A DNA stretch of 64,000 nucleotides from Apostichopus japonicus (Eukaryota > Echinodermata > Holothuroidea > Aspidochirotida > Stichopodidae). The stretch is from positions 36,188,168 to 36,252,167 of the forward strand of contig NC_092569.1 in assembly GCF_037975245.1 (NCBI RefSeq). Reading direction: 5' to 3'. The translations under genes were made by a program, and so were the position numbers. Under the pieces are notes generated by a model. That model saw only the letters and a program-made list of their open reading frames with translations. It did no database searches and was not told the origin of the DNA. Position 1 is the first letter of the stretch. Each line of letters opens with the position of its first letter. This document shows positions 22,887 to 34,339 of this stretch, piece after piece.

Positions 22887-24479
22887 TTTTTTTTTTAACC
22901 ATGTCCTCTCTAGATCTTCGTAGAAAGTGTACCTGGATGTAGCTGGATGTGATGCAGTCTCTGGTTAATCTAAGAAGAGACATTGCCTCTGTAAACACAT
23001 GCCAGCCCTTTGCAAGAAGAATTTGAATTGATTAAATGGATGCTTACTTTGCGAAATGTTAACAGGTTGAATCTTTTTTGCTTCAAAATTGTATTTTTTG
23101 GACTAAATGATGACAGAGACAAAAAAAGTGTGCAAAGTACTTTGAATTTTGAACTTTGAACCGTTTTAGAGAGTTAATAAAAGTGTCTCCCACCATTGAC
23201 GTACTAAGCATAAGAATGCAGCTTTGTCAAGGGAGTAATTTCGAATTTTACTGTTTTTTTCATGGGTTCAAATATTCTAATGATGATAGTGAAGAGGAAG
23301 ATATAACACATGATTTGACAATTGATTTTGATATAGAATAATTGTACAGAAATAAAGACTACAGCACTGTGGGCTCAGGGATCTAACTTTGAAGGCAGAA
23401 CAAAATGGTACTTTGTATTCTTAAAGAAAGGGACAAGATGAGACCATCTGGATATCTTCTTTGAAAGCTTTACGGACCAATGTCAAATACTGTATGAAAG
23501 TTAGCATCCCTGCAATGTTTTTTGTAAAATATTTTTAAATATTTTTGATATCCAGAATAAATCTAAAATTTAATTTTGATCTTGTTTTGAATGATCATTT
23601 CAGAATGCAAGAATCGAGATAGAATGCATAGCGTCATTTGGCCATGCCGTTCGACCGATGAGCAAGCTGTGATTGGCTGTGTTGTCTATCCTGAAACTGA
23701 TGACAATTGCCATGACAACTTCATCACCTCATTATAATAGTAGAATTGCGAAATTTGCTGCTGTAATATTGAAGGAATCATACAGATTCAATATATGTAA
23801 ACACGAAGTGGATTTTTGACTTTATAGGCAACAGTTTATAATGCAAGAAAAAAAGTGGCTTCCATTTTTGTTTAATTTGATCCTTGGAAAGAAGATGGCG
23901 CATCCAGCCGAGATGCAGCGATCGATATGAAAATGAAATAATGACACTTTGCTTTATGATGTTTGATTACGATGCAGACAAAACAGCATAAAGTACTTTG
24001 TGAGGTCAATTATTTTGTAGTTTTTGAGAAGTGGTTTATTCAGTTGAAGATTATAAGTTACGCTGTTATAGGGCATGCTGTATGAATCCAAAACGATGAT
24101 GTGGAAAGTTTAGATTTTAAAATTACCACTTTACTATTTACATGTGGACTATACTGTTTAGAAAGTGTCTTGGAGGTAAAATCAGAGTTGTTAGAAAGTG
24201 TCACACGGATGGGTTAAGACACTAGTGGGTCCAGAGTACTCACTGACAGAAAGGGTGGGCAAATGATTTGTTTCCAGACTGTGCCCAGGGTGTTATATTT
24301 TTGCAAAATTTATAGCAAAGTTAAAATAATTATGTCCAAATTATTATTATGGTATTTGCCTGATCTTCCTCACCAAATTCGTGGGGTATATGCCGTACCT
24401 ACCTCGCCAAGTTGGTAAGTGGATAGCACGAAACCTGCATATGTCAAGTTTAATTCAACATATGTCGATCTCTTCCACA

Positions 24480-24724
24480 TATGTATGTATTGTATGTATT
24501 TTAGATCCTCCTGCAAGCAGGAACTCGGGAAGAAGCCTCATTGGCTTATCAAAGCCGCAAGCTGACCGAAATCAGTCTCTTAGATTCATATTTAACGTCC
24601 ATGATTATGAATTGTCAGCTGTCAACAACTCTGTAAGTGGACGACATGCATTAATCTTGGAGTGACTCGAGCTGGGGTCCATATGATTGGAAGGCAACGG
24701 CGTTAACCACTGAGCTAACACTCC
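24480..24724 (-). mobile_element. tRNA-derived SINE
   Basis: Read on the minus strand it starts GGAGTGTTAGCTCAGTGGTT, which contains a pol III A box (TAGCTCAGTGG). It continues with GCCTTCCAATC and a B-box-like AGCTCGAGTC near 24660-24675. It ends with CCTGCTTGCAGG, a small hairpin, and a tail of ATACA repeats near 24485-24510. This head-body-tail order is that of a tRNA-derived SINE. It is not a functional tRNA gene because the acceptor and T arms do not pair well. Confidence 0.7.
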
Positions 24725-25316
24725 TTAGTGTTGATTCCTTGTTGATATGTTGATTCCTTCCAATGGTGGGGGTGGAGGACGGGAGTGAAACTTGGTCATT
24801 GTTTCATTTTTCCACGTATCACTTGTAAGTTTGTGTAAGTATTTGTAAAATGAACGGTTCAAATGTCAACAAATTGTTGATGATAATGATGAGTCACCCA
24901 GATACATATACAAGTTTACATGCTTTGAATTATTTGCAAGGAGTAAATGAGTAATACTATATGCAGGTTCAGCAGGTGGTCGTTCACATAATAGTTTCAG
25001 GAGATAAGTAATACGTTATTTAAGTATACAAACCAATCAAGCGACGTTTATTCATGTTGAATGGGACTGAATGGTTCATACAAAGATCTCGGTTTCTTAG
25101 TGGTTTTAACAGTCTTTCATGGACGGTATACAGTTCAATGCGCGTGCATGTACAGTATTATTATATTATGTTATATATACCACTGCCAAGCTTACAAAGC
25201 ACTGATTGTGCTAACATTTAACAAACATTCCTTGTTGTGAGGGACATATCAAACATCAGCCACCACAGGACCACAAGTGCTGTGCAGTCTGCATGCAGCA
25301 ATTTTTAAAGTTATCT

Positions 25317-25342
25317 TTGGATTGGATTGGATTGGATTGGAA
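25317..25342. repeat. ATTGG pentamer microsatellite
   Basis: Five consecutive GGATT/ATTGG units. Confidence 0.85.
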
Positions 25343-25436
25343 TTTCATTCGAATTGAATTGTAGCTATTAAGAGAAGCATGAATTTCTAACATAATTCGT
25401 GCAACAAACTAATAGCCATTCTTTATAATCTATGTT

Positions 25437-25860
25437 ATGTCAGTCATAGGACGTCTCCGCATACAAGTATCTCTTCCAAGCATCTATTTCCTGAAATCTG
25501 CTCACGTGGGTGAAGCCCTCGTCAAAAGAGGTCATGAGGTCACCTTCATTATCAGTAGCGTAAGTTCATACAAGGTTTCTGATTCAAGGTGGGGTCCTTT
25601 GTATAATTTTATCGTCTACGATAATCCCCATCCAGATAATGCGTTTAAGGACCACTCTCGTCAAAGCATCTTTCCAAGATGGTGTTACATCAGGAATGTT
25701 GCAATCGGCCGAACTTGTCTATAGTTCAATGGTACCAGACTGCCAGCAAGTTTTGTCCGATCTGGATATTTTAATAAACAAAGTCATCGCGAAGCAATCT
25801 GATATTCTGGTATATGATGGAATATGCTTATGCGTGCAGTGCTTATCTAACAATCCAATA
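25437..25860 (+). pseudogene. UDP-glycosyltransferase N-terminal fragment, frameshifted
   Basis: The first frame (25437 to about 25640) encodes SAHVGEALVKRGHEVTFIIS, the hallmark near the N-terminus of UGTs, and then YNFIVYDNPHPDNAFKD. The continuation is in the +1 frame from about 25640: FQDGVTSGMLQSAELVYSSM, then DCQQVLSD and SDILVYDG, matching the usual UGT order. The shift lies near 25640-25660. After LSNN (about 25860) the sequence runs into 45-bp repeats. No signal peptide, catalytic-domain exon or UGT signature (C-terminal half) was found. UGTs conjugate sugars to small lipophilic compounds in the ER lumen. This copy cannot encode one. Confidence 0.75.
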
Positions 25861-26004
25861 TTCGCTGTACTACGAGGATCGACCCCGTCAGGCTACAATC
25901 CAAGTTTCGCTGTACTATAAGGATCGACCCCATTGGGCTACGATCCAGTCTTCGTCGTACTACGAGGATCGACCCCGTCAGGCTACAATCCAGTCTCCGC
26001 TGTA
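25861..26004. repeat. 45-bp tandem repeat, left part (about 3 copies)
   Basis: The unit is TACTACGAGGATCGACCCCG followed by TCAGGCTACAATCCAGTC and TTCGCTG. The array is interrupted by the CACTG transposon and resumes at 29674-29736, so it predates that insertion. Confidence 0.85.
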
Positions 26005-26769
26005 CACTGTAAAAACACCTGGGTCATTTTGTGTGACCCATCTGCTGAGTCAGCCATACTTTACCCAGAAATGGGTCGTATTGGTTGAGTTATTACGCAA
26101 GATTGTTTGAAATTGTGAAATAGCTCGATGAAAGTTTGACTTTTTGCACTGGGTCACTCTCAAAGACTTTTCTCATTGGATAAGTTATGTCATGTGACCA
26201 CTATCAGCGTTTTTGCATGACGCCTTTCGTAGACGACAGCTGAACACCGTCACACAAATCTACAAACCATACGTAAATTCAGGACCAAGAAGGCAGTCTA
26301 AGTTGAATCAAAAACTTTGATGGGCTCTGAAAATGGACACGTTTGTTAGTTCCACCCTTGATGACTGGGGTTTGCCAATGTAAATACCAATATTCAAAGG
26401 TAAATATACGCCAAAGTATGCTGACTAGTTCAGGCCACAGGTGCTCGCAACGTTTATTAGTTAAATACTATATTATAGTATGCCATTGTAGATATGATGA
26501 TAGGCTAGGCCTAAGTAACATGTTATTAGTGCTGCGAGCGCCGTGGTTCAGACAAGGCCATAATTACCCTGATACAGTGATACTGATAGTGATACATAGA
26601 TAGCTGTAATGTTAGACCTAACGTTTGGTCTTTGATAAAGCATAGGCCTAACCTCACTACGTAAGTTTAACTAAATACAACGTTAGAGGCTAAGACTAGT
26701 ATAATGTTACTTGTTAATAGCTATCTTGCTGAACAGAGAGTTAACAGTGTGCTATTAAATGTAGTAAAA

Positions 26770-27020
26770 CAGTAGCATAATCAGACTTTTTAGTGGGGGT
26801 GGGGTGGGGGAGAGCTGAAGGGTAGCAAGGAGTCTGTGCAATGGGAGGGGGACAAGATATGGGGAAGGGGTGTAAGGGGAGGGATAAAATTCTTGTATTT
26901 AAGGGGTGGACAAGATGTAAAATGGTTCATCATTTCTATCTTACTAATTTACTTGTATGTCAATTTGGGGCGGATGGGGGTGACCAATTGGGGGCTTTTC
27001 CCCTACTGGTTATGCCACTG
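26770..27020. mobile_element. 251-bp hAT-like MITE nested in the CACTG element
   Basis: The left end is CAGTAGCATAATCAG and the inverse of the right end is CAGTGGCATAACCAG. The 8-bp flanks are TAGTAAAA (26762-26769) and CAGTAAAA (27021-27028), 7 of 8 identical. The interior is G-rich with no coding capacity. Confidence 0.75.
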
Positions 27021-27693
27021 CAGTAAAATATGATATACTCCAACAAACAGTCTTTGCCAAGACTATAGTCGGTGTAATTGAACAATTGAAGTTAACTATA
27101 TATGTCCTATTTTTATCTGTGGACTATATGTAGCATGGTACACAAAAGCCCATTGGAAACATCCTGCTACAGACTATCTTGAGGAAAGATTGCCCGAAAA
27201 CGATCCCATGCCTTTAAGAAACAAGAAGCAACACCGAAAGAAGTAAAGAAGCCTACACCTGTAAAGTGCAACATAAAAACAGATCCAAAAGGTACTAATA
27301 CCATTATCTTGAACAGTCTACATACAATATACTCAGTAAGGGATAAGGGTCAATTTTTTTTAACTGTGTAGGCTAAGTAACTGATATTCCTACATCCTCA
27401 GTCATTCCTACTGGTATGCAATTAAATCGCATAAAATGTCATGATGATTTTTCACTTATAACAGTCAGGTGCCAAGTTAAGTTGCTTGAACCTTAAACTT
27501 AGTATGTAGGTAGCCCTTTGTGAGTAGATGATCCCTCTATTTTTTCATGGAGGTCCAAGGTCATTTGAGGTCAACAGAATCTTAAATCTGCTATGGTAAT
27601 GATTCAAGTGAAAAGATTTGCTAATTATTTAAATTAGTGACAACAGAATTAAGTGTGCATTGAAAGCAGCAATTTATTTTCTTTCTTCCAAAG

Positions 27694-28023
27694 GTTGGGA
27701 CCAATCTTTCTCAATTCATGGAAGATGAGCTTAAGCAAGATAGAACTCGAAAGCAGCCATTCGTCCTTGCATTTGGTGATAGAAGGTATTCGACTCAGTC
27801 ATTTGTGATCATCGAAGGGGTTGCTCTGCCAGCAACAGATTTGATTGCAGCTTTTGAAATTTGTTTCAAATCATTGTACTTGTTTGACATATCCTACCCC
27901 TGCCAGTATCAAACAACCTGGGAATTTATACACAAATTCCTCTTTAAGCTTAGTGAAGGGAAGGGAAAGGTTTCGACATCCCCTTCAGTAAGAAGCCTAC
28001 GTGCTTTTTTAAGTAGTCAGTAA
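27694..28023 (+). CDS. 3'-terminal exon of an unknown protein inside the CACTG element
   Basis: A pyrimidine tract and ttccaaag acceptor are followed by an open frame of 109 codons to a TAA, starting VGTNLSQFMEDELKQD and containing PFVLAFGD, SFVIIEGVALPA, YLFDISYP and TTWEFIHKFLFKL. From memory this resembles the C-terminal part of multicopy fish and invertebrate proteins often labelled sterile alpha motif domain-containing protein 3-like. I cannot verify that here. A possible upstream exon (27129-27235, WYTKAHWKHPATDYLEERLP) precedes it but its frame breaks at a TAA. The exon lies wholly within the transposon, so it is either cargo or part of the element's own gene. Function unknown. Confidence 0.45.
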   Translation, partial: VGTNLSQFMEDELKQDRTRKQPFVLAFGDRRYSTQSFVIIEGVALPATDLIAAFEICFKSLYLFDISYPCQYQTTWEFIHKFLFKLSEGKGKVSTSPSVRSLRAFLSSQ

Positions 28024-29673
28024 GAGAAAGAAAGGTATGTAAACAACTTTGTCAAAAGTAGTGTTTAATATGATTTATTTGTTTTTTTTTTTATACATTG
28101 TAACCTTTTATCGTATAATTTTCTCAAAACACATATAAGGGATATGAACATATCTCCTGTAAACCTTGGGCAGTGCAACATTAGGTTAACACTTAGTTCA
28201 TGGTCATTAACATGATGGGATGATTACATGAGGTTTTTAATTTACATAATGTGACAAAGTTGTTTTCTATTTATGTCTGCATGTTATATTACCTTGAACA
28301 AGGTTTCATTTGGTATTTGTTATTGTTAAGTTTAGAGGGACTAAAGAAGCAGAACTGCCTCACAAACAGTGGTGCAAAACTAGTGTTCCAACCATACATC
28401 ATACATGCACAACTAGCCAAAAGCATGACTGATGTACATTTTTTGCCTGAGCAACTGAAAATTTTATACATATTGTAACATATTGGTGGTGCAAAAATAT
28501 TTATTCACAGTGTTTCCATTTATTGATGACTTTTGAGTGATTATAACTCTTGTACTGTATGTTATAAACAGCTTTTCCTCATTCAAATCTAATGCTGTTT
28601 TGGTACAAGAACTACTGAGGAAATTATCACCTTTGGGATATGCTTGCAAGATTTTATTAATTGGCAGCTGGCCATAGGGTTTGTCTTGCCCCACCAACCC
28701 ACTGCAAAATATGTTTGATATTGTCTTTGACTTTTGACATTGACAAAGCCCCCACCAAACATTGAGCTTTCCAAAATATTTGATTTCTTACAGCCACCAT
28801 TGATGTACTACATGTCTTCTTTGTATACCTAACATTTTATCCAATTGATAACTATGGAATGTTGTTTATTTATATTCTTTAAAAACAATTAGAAATGCTA
28901 GCTAATAATCAAATTACTACAGTGACTAAGGATACAAGTAGAGAGTGAGTGCATGCTCCAGTCTTGATTAACTTAATATTACAAACACTGCAGCAAACCT
29001 AGCTGTGAGATCAACAATTAAAGTCTTTCAAGTAGTACAGAACGTATTCCTCAGTGAACTAAAATTTGTGCACATGAATAAATGATCAGTTGTTTTAGTT
29101 AAGTATGTCAGGATTTTAATGAACATTGCTTAGTTTCCAATGATTCTCAGTTGGTACATTAGGCTTAGCCTATGTTCTTGTGTTCATTGTTTGTTTAGTT
29201 TTATGGGTATCACATTACTCTGATTTTCAGTGTTACTATGATGTTCTAGTTGGAATAAAACAAAATGAATATCGATAATTATATGTGAAATAGAAGAAGT
29301 TGCATGCTTTAGTGTAACACCACTTTGTGATTTGAATAAATTAATTTATCTTTAGGAATCGAAGTCTTATGTCATTTCTTTTATAGCCTTCCTGCAACTG
29401 CAAATGTAAATTCAGCTTTGACCCATTTACGTGGTCAATTTTTTTGACCCAATCTGCTGGGCTGGTGGAGATTGCACTAACCACTGGGTCAAAAGCTGGG
29501 TCAAAGTAGCATATGGGTCAAAGTAGCGTATGGGTCAAAATAACCCAGTTTTAGGTCAGATGTCAAATGACACAGATCCTTGGTCAAATTGACCCAAACC
29601 TGGGCTGGTGGAGATTCCACTAAGTTGCTGGGTCAAATTTGGGTCAAAAAATGACCCAAGTGTTTTTACAGTG

Positions 29674-29736
29674 TACTATGAGGATCGGCCCGGTCGGGCT
29701 AAAATCCAGTCTTCTTCGTACTTTGAGGATCGACGG
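29674..29736. repeat. 45-bp tandem repeat, right part
   Basis: TACTATGAGGATCGGCCCGG and the following bases continue the 45-bp repeat of 25861-26004 on the other side of the transposon. Confidence 0.8.
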
Positions 29737-29899
29737 CAAATTTGGCATATTCCCAATGATGATGGTTTTATTGTGTTTTAACTAGTGTCATACGTTGCTA
29801 CTCTATCTAATTGGATGATAGTAGAGTTAATCAAGGGATACTCGTCAGTTCCATGTACAAAATAAGTTTGATAATCAAACATCATTAACCCGTTTGTGA

Positions 29900-30640
29900 C
29901 GCCCAGCTTGTTTACTAGATATCTCACGAAGAGAAGCATGGGTAAACCTCATATTTGGTGTGTAGAAGTACCACATTGAAGAAAAGAAGCCTATTGTTTT
30001 TGGTAGAGGTCAAAGTTCATTTTTGGTCACCAGTGGTCAAATTGTGAAAACCTTGCTAACTCGATATTGCAAGAAGAGAAGCGTGGTGAAAACCTCATAT
30101 TTGGTTTGTAGAAGTAACACATTGAGTACAAGAAGCCGTTTGCTTTTGGTGGAGGTCAAAAGTTATTTTGGGGTTATCAGCCGTCAAATTGTGAGAACCG
30201 TGTAAACATGATATTGCAAGAAGGGAACCTTGGACAGATCTCCTATTTGGTTTGTATATGTACCATACCAAATTTATGGTGCCTATTATTGCTTTTGGTG
30301 GAGATCATAGGTCATTTGAAGTCAACAAACGCCAAACATTTACTTCACTCCCCTCTTACCTATCTCTCTACACTAACACACCTTCCTACACATAATATCG
30401 CAAGGGTAGCTTGGACAGATCGCATATTTGGTATGTAATTGTACCACATTGAGTAAAGGAAGCCTTATGTTGTGGGCGGAGGTAAATGGTCGTTTGAGTT
30501 CACCATGGGTCAAATTGTGAAACCATGATTTACACAATTTTTCAACAATGACAGATGTCATATTTAGTATGTTGATGTATCTATCACATTTAGCACAAGA
30601 AGCCTGTTGTTGAGGTCAATGATCATTTTAGGACAGCCTG
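29900..30640. repeat. About 150-bp degenerate tandem repeat (about 5 copies)
   Basis: Recurring words in fixed order: ATATTGCAAGAAG(A/G)GAA, CTCATATTTGGT, TGTAGAAGTACCACATTGAG, ACAAGAAGCC, TTTTGGTGGAGGTCA and GTCAAATTGTGA. They recur at roughly 150-bp steps from 29900 to 30640 with increasing divergence. I recall similar arrays in other marine invertebrate genomes. No coding role is apparent. Confidence 0.8.
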
Positions 30641-33600
30641 TGCCATTGTGAATGTATTGTCTGTCACATCACACTGCTTTCACTGTATTACTAAGATCAA
30701 GTATGTGGTACACTCTTACTATACATTACGTCAGATACATGAAGAAAACTGCTCATGTTACATCATCGATACCACAATGCATTATTTACATTCTGGGGAT
30801 AACAACTAGTCATTTTCAATGGTTTCAAGCACTCGAGGCTTATAATAAAAGATTTTCTAGTCCGCAGACAAAAACGTTCATCATATTTTCAACCACCACT
30901 CACTCATAAAACAGTACTGTTCGGTTTTAACCTTCTTAAACATTTCACTCAAATTCACAGCAATTAAATGAAAAGCCTAATCTCGTATAGGCCAACTTGG
31001 ATATACGAGGAAGATTATAAACTGTGATTTCAACTGTTAATTGGGCTTAAATATGAACCGAAGTTGTTGGAAATATTTGCGGCACACAACGTTCATTCAT
31101 AATTTGATTCTATCATGCTGGAAAGAAAAAGTTCTTTATTCCAGTATAAATTATATAAAATGTATACCTAAGGACCAATTATATATATGACAACCAAATA
31201 AATAATTAATTAAAATGATTAGAACAGAGACAGATTAAAAAAGATGTAGTGTGAACAGTCCAATTTTCCTCAATGAAACTACACTAGTCACTGATATAAG
31301 CGGTTCGGTAAAACAGTGTTGAAAGCACTTGAATTTATATTCAGTTATATATGATTATAAATAAATTACCGATGGATTCGAAGTTCACAATATGCTGCCA
31401 ATGACTGTGATGTATTCGATTTCAAATGCAACACAATTTTGAAGTATTTATTTTGTATCTTACAACAACAAATACCCTGAAACAAATTTATCATTGTACG
31501 TCTGACATCACATCTGCTTGCTTCAAGTCCACTTTTGGTCTCCAGTATCAATCTGATGTTAGCTGAAAACGTTGCATAGGAAATGAATTCAAACTTCAAC
31601 TGGAAGCTTAGCTCGTATTCATCTTTCATCAGCCGAAAATATACTTTCTCCCTGGAATAGCCTTTCAATAAGTTTGGTTAGCTTTTCGCCAACTGGTATC
31701 AGGGAAAATAAAATCCTTTGTCATAACAACCTCAGAAAGTCAATAAAAACTATGATTATGGTCTGTTTTTTTTGTTTTTTATCAATATGGAATTTTATGA
31801 CAGTAATTGTGACGATCAATATTGGCCCCATTTCCTAGAAATTATTTAAGAACTTCCATTTTATATTACAGTTTTCTATAAAAGACGTGCGACTGTTTAC
31901 TCAACACCCAATCAGAATATTTATATGAATACATAATTGTCATTGCCACCGGCCGCTTTCTAACTGTTTACATACGTATATGCTTTCAAGTAATCCTGAA
32001 AAGTACGTTGGTTCTGAAAGGACAGTTGTGTAGACTTCCGTGTAACGTATATAGGCAGGTAACAACTCCCATGGTATGGGTTACGCGATATCTTGACCAT
32101 TTGATAATTTTAGTCAAAATGTCATGTTAGTGTAATTGTAATCAAAATCTTTTTTTGTAAAGTTTAGTTCATCTAACGCATCATCTCATAAATGTTAAAT
32201 GACTTAGTACATGTAAAAGGGGTAACGTGTAAGAAGCAACTCGAGGAAATGGAAATTTTCGTCAAGATGTCACTGGGCAAATATCGCATACGCTGGTTTG
32301 GGTGATGTAACGATTTGTCAGAAAAAAATGTAACCAAAATTGAAGGGCGTACTGGTGAAACCCCCCTCACCTTTTGAGAATGTGTTACTATATTAAAAGG
32401 TGCTAAACTTAGATGCATACTGGTGCTACTATTGGAAGGAAACTTATGTATACAAGAATTTTCACTTTTCAGGTTAGTCTGTATAATATTTTAACCAGTT
32501 GGCGTCAAAAGTGTGTGTGAAGAGGGGGGGGGGGTGGGGTTGACTATGCGGACATGTCACCCCCTATGCACACGACTCCACAACATCAATGTCAGATTAG
32601 TCGGGCAAGTTTAGAATGTGATAGTCTTACTACCCGAGGCTGAGTTTTTATACGGAACTACTGACTCTCATCAAACAAGATTATTGTATATATTTTTGGC
32701 AGTGCCCGAAACAATATCAGAATATTGCCAGAATTTTCACAGGAATATCTTTTTGAGGGGGGCTTCCCCTCGCCTCCTACGCCTATGCCAATAACTTCTC
32801 TTTCAGAAATGTGTTTAGGAAGGGGGCTAAGATGCAAAGTAGTCCTATCATTTCTACAATTTAAACAAACATTTGCCAGTGTACATGACTCATTGTGCGT
32901 GTGCAAATGTTTAGCTCTCCTTTTCTTACCTTCATCTTAATAACTCCGTCAATGTCGTCAAATTTATCATTTTCGATGCTATGTGAATATTCAAATTGAT
33001 ATTGAACCAATCATCTTGTCGATTGAATCGTATTGTCAGTTACAGTAGTTAACCCTTTTATAGTGTAGTCAATTGGTCCGTTTGTCTAATCCACACAGCC
33101 TCATATCCATCTCAAGGTAATAATTTATAATAACTTCGTGACGATGACGTTAAAAAAAGATTTAGCTGTCGCATTGGAAAACGAAAATGTTCGCTTCAAG
33201 GGTGATTGAGCCGTGCTCATGTTTTTGGAGGTTATCATACCTACTGGCTAAACAAGAGTACAGTACTGAACCCTTTTTATGCCCCTACCTAAATCAGTCG
33301 GAAGAATTTTGGTTCATCTTATGTGAAGTTTTTCATCTACCCCTCCCCCCTCTCCCCAGTACAAAACAGTTGTTGCGCCCCTATTATTAGCTGTAGAAGA
33401 ATAAAGGGCTGATCTGGGTCTGACAAATATCACGTGAAAATTCAAGTTCTCCTGATACACTAATATTGTTGTGATATATAAATGGCATTACTGCCATACG
33501 ATGCTCATTGGTCACCAGAAGTCTTTCATATATAGGCTACCATAAAGGATCTTCACAACATCTCTGAAACCCTTTACGAACTATATAGGCGGATACACAT

Positions 33601-34248
33601 GTGTTTTGCTAAAAACGTCATTTATAGTATTCGGTCAATTTTCAAGAGAATCGTGGTGTCCGCGGCGTAGGAAGAAAGTTCAATCGAGAGATGGTAGGGA
33701 GAGGGGTTGGGTGGGGGGGGGGGGGTTAGAAATCTAGAGGGACAGCAACAACCCATCATTTTTCACAAGACGTGTTTTATAAAGAAGAGAATTAACGCTT
33801 CAAATATAACGAGCTGTGTTGAATCTATCTGCGCCTTAAACAGCCAATTGAGACTAAGCAATTTTCATTGCATATTCAAATTGTCTGGGATATCGTCTGT
33901 AAAACAATCGACCACTCAGCAGCTTCCAGACTTACACCGTGATCGACTAATTGATATGATGTGAATACGGAATTGTGTACAACCAGCTCCATATTCACAA
34001 TGTTGAACTTGAATATGCATGAATCATTACATACGTCATCCACCATCATGACCAAATAAAAGTCACTATATGGGTGACTTTATTGGACGCTTTATGAAGA
34101 TGGTAATAACTACTGGCAAACGGTCAGAAATTCTTCATTAGTATCACAGAACGACAAGACATACATGATACGTACCTACTTACCACAGGAAAAGACGCAT
34201 TTGTAAACTTAGATGGTTTTTCCCTTTCCGCCTCTGGATTTGTTCAAA
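30641..34248. other. No gene recognised
   Basis: AT-rich sequence. At 32755-32787 the sequence GCCTCCTACGCCTATG matches, inverted, the end of the hAT-like element found in the A3 intron, so this is probably one end of a related but decayed copy; its partner was not found. A G run is at 32525-32537 and another at 33713-33726. Confidence 0.45.
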
Positions 34249-34339
34249 ATGAAGAAAGGAGGATTAAAGCAGTGTCGATCACCTTTTCTTATTCATCTTC
34301 TGATTGCTGTCATTCTGCTTCTTGGAGGAAGGTCTAAGG
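34249..34339 (+). CDS. Possible signal-peptide first exon
   Basis: An ATG (context TTCAAAATGAAG) opens 30 codons with basic residues and then a hydrophobic core (FLIHLLIAVILLLGG). The frame meets a possible donor (AAGG|gtaggc) and, beyond it, a stop. This is the shape of a secretory first exon. No following exon is recognised before the A3 unit starts, so the protein is unknown. Confidence 0.3.

Larger units (their letters stand above)
19330..22921. mobile_element. 3.6-kb foldback-like element with palindromic tandem arrays at both ends
   Basis: The left arm starts ACGAAGACCTAGAGAG (19330) and continues AACATGGTAAAA. The right arm is its inverse, ending CTCTAGATCTTCGT (22921), with three mismatches in 28 bases. 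Inside each arm lies an array of ACGTACGTACGT palindromes about every 25 bases: 2 copies on the left (19366-19402) and about 8 on the right (22722-22886). The layout recalls foldback elements and the sea urchin TU family, whose inverted repeats contain short tandem units. No transposase is visible and the flanking target duplication is unclear. Confidence 0.6.
22922..25436. other. No firm gene; one possible 3' exon and a SINE
   Basis: At 23168-23341 an open frame after a possible acceptor (GTTTTAG) ends in an acidic tail (DDSEEEDITHD), with a poly(A) signal AATAAA at 23352. It could be a terminal exon, but I do not recognise it and confidence in it is low. The rest shows nothing apart from the SINE at 24480-24724 and an ATTGG run. 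Confidence 0.3.
26005..29673. mobile_element. 3.67-kb CACTG-ended DNA transposon (EnSpm/CACTA-like), TA flanks
   Basis: The left end CACTGTAAAAACACCTGG (26005) and the inverse of the right end CACTGTAAAAACACTTGG match over about 26 bases with one mismatch. It interrupts a 45-bp repeat array, and TA is present on both sides (26003-26004, 29674-29675). The subterminal regions are full of GGGTCA/TGACCC words (26018-26155 and 29415-29660), as expected of transposase-binding subterminal repeats. CACTG ends fit EnSpm/CACTA; a TA duplication would also fit Tc1/mariner. No transposase is recognised; it carries a 3' exon (27694-28023) and a nested hAT MITE. Confidence 0.75.

Noticed and set aside
24653..24724. 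Functional tRNA gene on the minus strand
   Set aside because: Pol III boxes are recognisable but the acceptor and T arms do not pair, and a SINE-type body and tail follow.
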